DNA of 64,000 nt, taken from assembly GCF_026914185.1 (NCBI RefSeq), contig NC_070561.1, forward strand, positions 7,502,001 to 7,566,000. Direction: 5' to 3'. Positions within the stretch are counted from its first letter, which is position 1, and each line of letters opens with the position of its first letter. The position numbers and the translations under genes were made by a program. The notes under the pieces are model-generated. The model did no database searches, was not told the DNA's origin, and saw nothing but the letters and a program-made list of their open reading frames with translations. The stretch is from Puccinia triticina (taxonomy: Eukaryota; Basidiomycota; Pucciniomycetes; Pucciniales; Pucciniaceae). Below, piece after piece: positions 56,070 to 64,000 of the stretch.

Positions 56070-56370
56070 GGAGGGGCGGGTACCCAGATGGGTACCCGTT
56101 TTTTTCCTTCCCAAAATCTCGACACCCACACCCGCACCCGGAACCCGCCGGCGGGTGCTGAGTGGGTGTTCCAGGTACCTGCCAGCGGGTACCGGGTACC
56201 TGCAAACGGGTACCCAAGTGCCATCTCTACTGGGCAAGGAATGGTCAAATGGCTTTATTCCAATTCTGAGAGTAAGCTGCGTGAAAAAGCTGAGTATGAG
56301 CTGGGCAGAAAAGCTGAGTATGAGCTGGGTGCCAAAGCTGAGTATCAGCTCGACAGAACTGAAGATCAGT
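56070..56370. repeat. GGGTACCC cluster and AAGCTGAGTATGAGCTGGG tandem units
   Basis: 56070-56230 is a cluster of GGGTACC motifs like 46870-47040. 56275-56365 has three to four copies of AAGCTGAGTATGAGCTGGG, related to the unit at 47045-47486. Confidence 0.6.
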
Positions 56371-56534
56371 TGGGCTCATCTAAAACTGAACAGGACCTCC
56401 TTGGTAAATTTTGGAAGTTGAGCAGATGGTTGGGAGATTGGGGTAGATAGTGGATAGATATTGGATAGATGGTGGGTAGCTGGCTGGAGCTGGTGTAATG
56501 TCACTTGTCATAAACTGACTATTTTATTTTCCTG

Positions 56535-58890
56535 GTGTCAGAAACGGATGGTGACAAGGAGCCGGACAGCAAGTTGGTAGTGCCTTGCATCTCCTGGTCC
56601 GGTTTGGCAGCTGGTGGAGATGGTGTGCGGGAGAGGGTGCCTCTAGAGAACTGCCAGTCCCCAGAAGCGGATGAAGACGAGGAGCCGGACAGAGAGTTGG
56701 TAGTGCCTTGCATCTCCTGGTCCGGTTTGGCAGCTGGTGGAGATGGTGTGTGGGAGAGGGTGCGTCTAGAGAACTGCCAGTCCCCAGAAGCGGATGAAGA
56801 CGAGGAGCCGGACAGAGAGTTGGTAGTGCCTTGCATCTCCTGGTCCGGTTTGGCAGCTGGTGGAGATGGTGTCCGGGAGAGGGTGCGTCTAGAGAACTGC
56901 CAGTCCCCAGAAGCGGATGAAGACGAGGAGCCGGACAGAGAGTTGGTAGTGCCTTGCATCTCCTGGTCCGGTTTGGCAGCTGGTGGAGATGGTGTGCGGG
57001 AGAGGGTGCGTCTAGAGAACTTCCAGTCCCCAAAAGCGGATGAAGACGAGGAGCCAGACAGAGAGTTGGTAGTGCCTTGCATCTCCTGGTCCGGTTTGGC
57101 AGCTGGTGGAGATGGTGTGCGCCGTGCGGGAGAGGGTGCGTCTAGAGAACTGCCAGTCCCCAGAAGCGGATGAAGACGAGGAGCCGGACAGAGAGTTGGT
57201 AGTGCCTTGCATCTCCTGGTCCGGTTTGGCAGCTGGTGGAGGTGGTGTGCGGAAGAGGGTGCGTCTAGAGAACTGCCAGTCCCCAGAAGCGGATGAAGAC
57301 GAGGAGCCGGACAGAGAGTTGGTAGTGCCTTGCATCTCCTGGTCCGGTTTGGCAGCTGGTGGAGATGGTGTGTGGGAGAGGGTGCGTCTAGAGAACTGCC
57401 AGTCCCCAGAAGCGGATGAAGACGAGGAGCCGGACAGAGAGTTGGTAGTGCCTTGCATCTCCTGGTCCAGTTTGGCAGCTGGTGGAGATTGTGTGCGGGA
57501 GAGGGTGCGTCTAGAGAACTGCCAGTCCCCAGAAGCGGATGAAGACGAGGAGCCGGACAGAGAGTTGGTAGTGCCTTGCATCTCCTGGTCCGGTTTGGCA
57601 GCTGGTGGAGATGGTGTGCGGGAGAGGGTGCGTCTAGAGAACTTCCAGTCCCCAAAAGCGGATGAAGACAAGGAGCCAGACAGAGAGTTGGTAGTGCCTT
57701 GCATCTCCTGGTCCGGTTTGGCAGCTGGTGGAGATGGTGTGCGCCGTGCGGGAGAGGGTGCGTCTAGAGGACTGCCAGTCCCCAGAAGCGGATGAAGACA
57801 AGGAGCCGGACAGAGAGTTGGTAGTGCCTTGCATCTCCTGGTCCGGTTTGGCAGCTGGTGGAGGTGGTGTGCGGGAGAGGGTGCGTCTAGAGAACTGCCA
57901 GTCCCCAGGAGCGGATGAAGACGAGGAGCCGGACAGAGAGTTGGTAGTGCCTTGCATCTCCTGGTCCGGTTTGGCAGCTGGTGGAGATGGTGTGTGGGAG
58001 AGGGTGCGTCTAGAGAACTGCCAGTCCCCAGGAGCGGATGAAGACAAGGAGCCGGACAGAGAGTTGGTAGTGCCTTGCATCTCCTGGTCCGGTTTGGCAG
58101 CTGGTGGAGATGGTGTGTGGGAGAGGGTGCGTCTAGAGAACTGCCAGTCCCCAGAAGCGGATGAAGACGAGGAGCCGGACAGAGAGTTGGTAGTGCCTTG
58201 CATCTCCTGGTCCGGTTTGGCAGCTGGTGGAGATGGTGTGCGGGAGAGGGTGCATCTAGAGAACTGCCAGTCCCCAGAAGCAGATGAAGACAAGGAGCCG
58301 GACAGAGAGTTGGTAGTGCCTTGCATCTCCTGGTCCGGTTTGGCAGCTGGTGGAGATGGTGTGTGGGAGAGGGTGCGTCTAGAGAACTGCCAGTCCCCAG
58401 AAGCAGATGAAGACAAGGAGCCGGACAGAGAGTTGGTAGTGCCTTGCATCTCCTGGTCCGGTTTGGCAGCTGGTGGAGATGGTGTGTGGGAGAGGGTGCG
58501 TCTAGAGAACTGCCAGTCCCCAGGAGCGGATGAAGACAAGGAGCCGGACAGAGAGTTGGTAGTGCCTTGCATCTCCTGGTCTGGTTTGGCAGCTGGTGGA
58601 GATGGTGTCCGGGAGAGGGTGCGTCTAGAGAACTGCCAGTCCCCAGAAGTGGATGAAGACGAGGAGCCGGACAGAGATTTGGTAGTGCCTTGCATCTCCT
58701 GGTCCGGTTTGGCAGCTGGTGGAGATGGTGTGTGGGAGAGGGTGCGTCTAGAGAACTGCCAGTCCCCAGAAGCGGATGAAGACGAGGAGCCGGACAGAGA
58801 GTAGGTAGAGTCTTGCATCTCCTGGTCCGGTTTGGCAGCTGGTGGACATGGTGTGCGGGAGAGGGTGTAAGGGTTAAATCCCTTCACTGG
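56535..58890 (-). repeat. 123-bp coding minisatellite, about 19 units (expanded hAT first exon)
   Basis: Same unit as 43986-44640, in reverse orientation. Start side is at 58887 (KGFNPYTLSRTPCPPAAKPD). A 7-nt insertion (GCGCCGTG context) occurs at 57119 and again at 57741, exactly five units plus 7 nt apart, marking a duplicated block. It shifts the frame twice. Both strands stay largely open because 123 is a multiple of three. Confidence 0.93.
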
Positions 58891-59214
58891 AGCTGATGAC
58901 GGAGGAGCAGTGGAACGGGGCGCGGAGGAGGAAGTCTAGGACCAAACTGGGGGCTTTGATTGCTGACTCAGAGAGAAGGATGGTCAGCTCTCTCCTGAGA
59001 TGAGAGAGAGAGCAAGGAAAGACAAAGGAAGGAAAAGGGTGAAGGCTTACCTGACTCAGAGAGAAGGATGGTCAGCTCTCTGCTGAGCCAGGGAAGAAAG
59101 GCAACTGGACTATATACAAGTTGTGACAGGTCTCTAGTGACATCTTGTAAGCCCAACAGAGGAGGGGGGCTTATAGAGGGTGCGTCTAGAAATGGGAGAG
59201 ACATAGTGAAAGCA
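58891..59214 (-). repeat. spacer with ~85-bp partial duplication
   Basis: CTGACTCAGAGAGAAGGATG with GTCAGCTCTC occurs at about 58964 and again at about 59052. GGGTGCGTCTAGAAATGGGA at 59177 matches the start of the hAT first exon in reverse. Confidence 0.6.
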
Positions 59215-59510
59215 GGGGGAATGGCCCAACAATTGAGTTTGGGGTTGGTGGCTCATTTGTAAGAGGGGGCAGGTTTGGGATACCTGAGGTCCAGTGGGAG
59301 CCTCAAGTCATGGGGGCGGGGCTCACATTGCTCAGGCCACTGATTTGAGTGGCAGGTAAGTTGGGGAGTGGGTGTTGCTGGTTTGGGTTGGGGGTTGTTG
59401 GTTTGTACGTTGTGGCCGCTGATTTGAGTGGCTGGGGTGTGGGTTGGGCGGGGGGGTCAGGTGGGGGGGCGGTCGGGTCAAGCGGGGGGGCCGTCAAGTC
59501 GCGCGGTGTG
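59215..59510 (-). repeat. shared upstream module, inverted copy
   Basis: Reverse complement of about 43680-43970, with GTTGGGCCATTCCCCCTGCTTTCAC and the CTCAAATCAG blocks. It breaks off near 59510 without the GGAGGCCGAG start. Confidence 0.75.
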
Positions 59511-59593
59511 AGAACTCCTTTGGGACGGGTGGCAGTTCTGTGAGGGGGAAAGAGCAGTTATAATATTTCAAGTATGTATGAAGCTTTTACAAC

Positions 59594-60653
59594 TGTTACG
59601 GGTGGTTTGAAAGACCTGCCCCTCTATAATACTACACAAGAGTTATCACAACAAATTTATTTTATTGTTGTGGCAAAATAATGATAGAGATAACTATATG
59701 TAGCAGTCTCTAATCAAACCTAGATCAAACTTGAATTCAGTGGAAATGTTGAGTGGATACGGGGAAATGGAGTTGGTGGTGGAAATCAGTAGGAACGTAA
59801 GATATGTTTTATATGGTTTATATGTTTATTGAGTGAGAGAAGTATGTGCGGAGATATAGAATGTTGAGAGCAAAAAAAAGACTAATGGCAGATGTGAACT
59901 ATTCAAAGTGTCTTTGCCCTCCTCCTTAACCTTCAGTTAAGAGTACAATGGGTTAAGATCACTTTGACTTGTTAAGGGCACAAGTGGTGATGCTTGCTAC
60001 TTGACTACTTATATATCTTCTGAGGTATGAAAGATGTTGATGGGCAACTTGATTGAGATCACACTAGTGGATTTATGTTGATTTTTGCTTGAAGCCTCTG
60101 AGTGAGATGTGTGTTCTGATTAGGATTGCCTGAGTGGCATGCTCCAACTGAGGAGGGAAAACATGCTCCTTATATAGTAAAATGTGAGGGATTTTTGCTG
60201 GTGGGGAAGTCAGGTGAGGTATTTATGCTGGTGTGACTTCTCCTGTGAGGGATTTTTGCTGCATGGAAGCTTCCATTGAGGTATTTTAGCTAGTCAGCCT
60301 TCTGATAAACGCACGTGTGATCCAACATGTGACTGATGATGTCATGCGACCATACAGGGGTACATGTGTGCACCTGTATAAACTACACCCTAACTATGTA
60401 CTTGTACCTGATTCTATACTATGTACTACCAAATATAATTCTATAGTATTTGATTATGTTCTGTCACAAACAGTTTAATCCAAATAACTTTTGATTGAGT
60501 GGAGCTAGCCTAGTGGTTCAAGTGAGTGACTAGGGGTTAAATGACCTTTAGAATCTAATAATGCAATAATACATCCAAGAATATGCCTCCTTCTCATGTA
60601 TTCAACCATCACTTTATGTAATTTGATACTTGAAACAGATTTGGCACACCACA
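59594..60653 (-). repeat. 3' LTR of a Ty3 retrotransposon
   Basis: On the minus strand it starts TGTGGTGTGCCAAATC right after a polypurine tract and ends ACCACCCGTAACA, so TG...CA, 1060 bp. TATATAAGG on the minus strand near 60175 may be the TATA box of the LTR promoter. The partner LTR is outside the window. Confidence 0.75.
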
Positions 60654-60667
60654 TCCACCCCCAACTT
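60654..60667 (-). promoter_or_regulatory. polypurine tract
   Basis: AAGTTGGGGGTGGA on the minus strand, directly against the LTR start; it would prime plus-strand DNA synthesis. Confidence 0.8.
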
Positions 60668-61161
60668 AATGCTGTCCGCAGCATTCCTGTTTCAAGTATC
60701 AACAGCAAGAAAAGTATCCAAAAGAAACAAATAAAAAAATCTACATCTACTTCAAAGTTCCTAAACATAAACCAGTACTTCTATCTTTCCTTTTAACACT
60801 GGAATCAAGTCTTGCACAATATCCATAACCAGTAGCTCAAACACTTAACACTTCTAACTTTGTAGATATATCTAATCCAATAGTTATACCCATTTACCCA
60901 ATATCTCTAACCTAAACTCTAAACTCCAAAACTAATCCTCATATATTGTAGCTACTAGTGTATGAACCTTGCTTAAACTTCCCTTCCTTGTCAAATGAAA
61001 GTCTATCCGTCCCATGATATGTCTTCAGTCCTTATCCATGATACAGATCTTTACTTCTGTTTCCCAACCTTTTATTGCCTATTTTGATTTACCATTGAGA
61101 CTATTTATACTCTACGATTTCTGCTTAGATTCTCTTTAATTTTTGTGAATGTACACTTAAT
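60668..61161. other. untranslated 3' region of the Ty3 element
   Basis: About 490 bp, AT-rich, between the pol stop and the polypurine tract. No ORF. Confidence 0.6.
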
Positions 61162-64000
61162 CTATTCTTCCCTGTCTTCTGATTTTTCAATGTTCTCCTC
61201 CTCCTCCTCTTCTTCTTTGTCTTCTTCTTCTTCTTCTTCTTCTTCTTCTTCTTCTTCTTCTTCTTCTATAGTGTCTTCTTCTTCATACAGCTCTCCTCGT
61301 GGATAAAACTTCTTCACCTGATTAGCAGCATATCTTCGTGCCAGCTTGGTCCCATCAAGTTCTTCAAGCTCGTAGGGCCCGTTCATTATCTGCTCTATTA
61401 CCCTATAAGGTCCATTCCACCTGGGTTTGAACAGCAAACCCCATTGATTTTCCAAAGCTTTATTATACACTAAGACCATATCCCCCGGTTTAAGCGGTTC
61501 CCTTCTTCGATGTGCAAGTTTGCGGTCCCAGTATTTCACGGAAACTCTTCTAGCTTTTTGCAATGTTTCCTTGGCTTTCAGGATACTCTTGTCTCTCTGA
61601 GCCAATTGATCTGCTCTTATGTGAAGTAAGTCTGCTGTAGTTTTGATCTCTGTCCAATCCACACTGAGGTAGGTCTTAAGCTCCATATCCACTGGCAAGA
61701 CTGCTGGCTGTCCAAATTGTAGTTCAAATGGGGTGTATCCGGTTGACCTCTTGGTTGAAATCCTATCAGCTAAAGTTACTAAGGGTAAGTATTCTTTCCA
61801 TTTCCGGCCGTCCTCTCCACACATTTTTATTAGTGCATCTTTTATTTCTTTATGTCCTCGCTCAACCATCCCTTGAGCTTCTGGGTAATAAGGGGTCACA
61901 ACTCTAAGCTTTATTCCAGTTTTCTTCATAGCCAACTGTAATTCTTTCTTAAATTCTGCTCCTCCATCAACTGTCACTTCCTTTGGTATTCCATACCGAC
62001 ACACCCACTCGGATACAAACCATTCTGCAATTGTTTTTGATTTGAGATTTGTTAGACCCACGGTTTCTGCCCATCCGGAGAAATAGTCTCTTGCAACTAC
62101 AATGTATTTCCATTTACCAGCTTTGACATGTACTGCATCCATGCTTACTCTTTGGAACAAAGTTGAGGGGGCGGTAGATTTTCCTTCTTCCTTGGGTAAA
62201 TCCTTGCTTCTCTTTTGAAAGGCCTCGCATGATTGAACCCATTTCCTGGCCATCTTCTTCATTCCTTCCCACCAAAATCTTTCTCGCGCTCTTCTGTAGG
62301 TTTCCAATACACCTATATGCCCTAAGTCTTCATGTAAAGCTTTTAGGACCTGAGCCTGAATATGGGGATTTGAGACTACTACTTGATTGTAAGTTATCCG
62401 CCTCCTTTTTAGTTGACCCCCTTCCACAAAGAGCATCACAGACCTACGCTTTATTTTGATGAATTCAGTGTCTTCACAATTGTGGGGCCTTTTCCAAGTA
62501 GTTAAGTATTCCACCATCTTCTGCCAAAATTTTGTTTGTGTGTTGGCCTCTATTTCCACCCCAATAGTCGTCAGATTAATCTCCTTAGCTCCAAACCCAG
62601 GATGAGGGGTTACCCAAGGTTTGTCTTCATCAAATTCCTTCAACTCTTCATCACCATCCGGTGGCCTCCTTGACAAGCTATCTGGCATTGTAAATGTTTT
62701 CCCTGGCTTATGTACTAAATCAAAAGAAAATAGTTGAATAAATGCAACCCATCTTGTCATAGGCGCCGTAGGAAGACTTGGAGTATTTATCATTTCTATA
62801 AGTGCCTTTGCATCAACTTGAAGTTCAAAATGTTGCCCCCAAAGAACAGTCTGTAATTTCTTTAGAATTTTTGCCACACCACACAACTCCAATTTTGCTT
62901 GGGAGTAATCTGATTCTCTTCTGGAAAAGCCTACCGACTCGTAAGTTACTGGTCTGTAAGTTTTCTCTTTGTCTTCTTGCATGAGAACTGCTCCCGCCGC
63001 AATGTAGCTGGAATCTACCGCCAATGTTACTTTTCCCGCACCCTCCCCGTATTCCAAATTCTTCAGTATGATTTCCTCCCCAACAATTTTCTTCAACTCT
63101 TCAAAGGCGTTTTGACATTTGTTGTCCCATTCAAATTCCACATCATCCCTAGTAAGTCTTCTGAGTGATGCAGCTATGGTTGAAAAATTTCTGATGAACA
63201 TTCTAACATAAACACAGAGACCTAAGAAGCTACGGATGTCCCTTTTACTCCTAGGTATTGGCCAGCTTTGTATCTTGTTGACCTTCTGAGCTGACATGAT
63301 TCTACCCTCCTGCGAAACAACATGTCCTACTATGTCCAAAGCCGGAACACAGCAAGCAAACTTTTCTCCTGATATTGTGAGCCCTGCTTCTTCTATTCTA
63401 AATAAAATTCTCTCTAAAGTGATGGCATATTCCCAGACAAATCTCCTTATTCCCGGGTTCTCCTTCAAAGTCTCATTATTGTAGGTTGACTTTGGTCCCT
63501 TAATCCCTCCATCATCAATAAAGATCCCCACATGATCTGGTATCTCTTGCTGAAGGATCCAGGTCATCTGAGCTTGGTAAACTGCTACCAAATTAGTTGC
63601 TCCCTGTGGAAGTCGGGTTAATTGTAGTCTGCCAAGGACCGTCTCAAAAGTTGTAAGTGGCCGAGATGTGGGATCAAGTTCTCTTTCATCATAGCCACCC
63701 ATTATATCCCCTAGGCCGTAACATGCTCTTACTGAAAAAGAGTCAACAAACTCTTCAATTTTTGGGGGTAGCCCCGCATCTTTTATTGTTACTTTATTCA
63801 AGACTTGAAGGTCATGAACTATCCTGAGCTTCCCATTTGATTTGGTAACACAAAACACTGGACTAGAATAGCTGGATGTGGATTGCTCATATAGTCCAGT
63901 TTTTATTCTCCTTCTTACTAATTCTACAAACTGTGGCAGAATAGGTTTTGGAATTGGTATTGGCTTCTTTTGCCATGGCTCATGAGCTACAACTGGGATT
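61162..64000 (-). CDS. pol: Ty3-type pol: reverse transcriptase, RNase H, integrase (partial)
   Basis: The frame is open to the right edge of the window, so protease and any gag are outside. From the edge: IPVVAHEPWQKKPIPIPKP, SSPVFCVTKSNGKLRIVHDL (reverse transcriptase start), FIDDGG as the catalytic box (Ile-Asp-Asp), RNase H with LAVDSSYIAAGAVL and YSQAKLELCG, and integrase. The integrase zinc motif reads HEDLGH for the His pair, but the second Cys of the pair is Phe (SCEAF). The catalytic triad is present: MDAVHVKAG, VDGGAEF and YPEAQGMVERGHKE. The C-terminus is basic, then a Glu-rich tail coded by a (CTT)n repeat at 61196-61268. No chromodomain is seen. No internal stop. Confidence 0.93.
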   Translation of the reverse strand, partial: IPVVAHEPWQKKPIPIPKPILPQFVELVRRRIKTGLYEQSTSSYSSPVFCVTKSNGKLRIVHDLQVLNKVTIKDAGLPPKIEEFVDSFSVRACYGLGDIMGGYDERELDPTSRPLTTFETVLGRLQLTRLPQGATNLVAVYQAQMTWILQQEIPDHVGIFIDDGGIKGPKSTYNNETLKENPGIRRFVWEYAITLERILFRIEEAGLTISGEKFACCVPALDIVGHVVSQEGRIMSAQKVNKIQSWPIPRSKRDIRSFLGLCVYVRMFIRNFSTIAASLRRLTRDDVEFEWDNKCQNAFEELKKIVGEEIILKNLEYGEGAGKVTLAVDSSYIAAGAVLMQEDKEKTYRPVTYESVGFSRRESDYSQAKLELCGVAKILKKLQTVLWGQHFELQVDAKALIEMINTPSLPTAPMTRWVAFIQLFSFDLVHKPGKTFTMPDSLSRRPPDGDEELKEFDEDKPWVTPHPGFGAKEINLTTIGVEIEANTQTKFWQKMVEYLTTWKRPHNCEDTEFIKIKRRSVMLFVEGGQLKRRRITYNQVVVSNPHIQAQVLKALHEDLGHIGVLETYRRARERFWWEGMKKMARKWVQSCEAFQKRSKDLPKEEGKSTAPSTLFQRVSMDAVHVKAGKWKYIVVARDYFSGWAETVGLTNLKSKTIAEWFVSEWVCRYGIPKEVTVDGGAEFKKELQLAMKKTGIKLRVVTPYYPEAQGMVERGHKEIKDALIKMCGEDGRKWKEYLPLVTLADRISTKRSTGYTPFELQFGQPAVLPVDMELKTYLSVDWTEIKTTADLLHIRADQLAQRDKSILKAKETLQKARRVSVKYWDRKLAHRRREPLKPGDMVLVYNKALENQWGLLFKPRWNGPYRVIEQIMNGPYELEELDGTKLARRYAANQVKKFYPRGELYEEEDTIEEEEEEEEEEEEEEEDKEEEEEEENIEKSEDREE
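61196..61268 (-). repeat. (GAA/GAG)n microsatellite in pol
   Basis: CTT/CTC triplet runs on the plus strand code for the poly-Glu tail of the Ty3 polyprotein; likely length-variable. Confidence 0.9.

Noticed and set aside
56535..58804. Long plus-strand ORFs (up to 358 codons) antisense to the RS minisatellite
   Set aside because: They exist because a 123-bp unit is a multiple of three and lacks stops on both strands. The minus-strand RS frame is the one that splices into the hAT core in the intact-order copy at 43971.

Overview
The window is eukaryotic nuclear DNA dominated by transposable elements, most likely from a rust fungus (Pucciniales, Puccinia-like). Reasons: small phase-consistent GT-AG introns of 57-99 bp, CT-rich leaders before start codons, a Tnp2-type (CACTA) transposase, hAT, Helitron, Ty3 and gag remnants, and a TET/JBP-like dioxygenase relic of a kind I associate with rust genomes. 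The assignment comes from family knowledge only; no search was run. I see no tRNA, rRNA or CRISPR array and no clear intact housekeeping gene.

Layout. 1-1559 and 22147-23735 are one array of a ~173-bp satellite, with a head-to-head inversion near 351. The array is split by a 20,587-bp element (1560-22146) that has 43-bp terminal inverted repeats and a 3-bp TTA target duplication. It is a CACTA (EnSpm) transposon with an intact-looking spliced Tnp2-type transposase (8065-11398). Its cargo is large: a SNF2 helicase-like gene, two accessory proteins sharing an LPxxCYxxxY C-terminal motif, a 780-codon accessory gene, and several small genes on both strands. Three identical 38-bp perfect palindromes lie inside it, two of them in gene 5' regions. 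I regard this element as the main system of the window.

23.2-43 kb is a nest of smaller insertions: a MITE family with 7-bp target duplications (three copies plus a relic), two Mutator-type MITEs with 9-bp duplications, a decayed gag gene, a solo LTR inside the arm of a large palindrome, the TET/JBP-like pseudogene, two copies of an unrecognised multi-exon gene, and a Helitron helicase C-terminus cut by a MITE.

43.4-59.5 kb is a rearranged zone. It holds two inverted hAT copies whose first exon is a 123-bp coding minisatellite (about 5 units versus about 19). Between them lie a paralogue of the CACTA accessory gene (48349-50893) and its inverted partial copy (54311-55145), beside a fold-back. 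59594-64000 is the 3' part of a Ty3 retrotransposon: LTR, polypurine tract and a pol ORF running off the window.

The genes work together mainly as transposon machinery. A recurrent feature is decay by in-frame TGA codons that fit CGA>TGA (C-to-T at CpG, usually after T). One duplicated pair shows the change directly: CGA at 54577-54579, TGA at 50414-50416.
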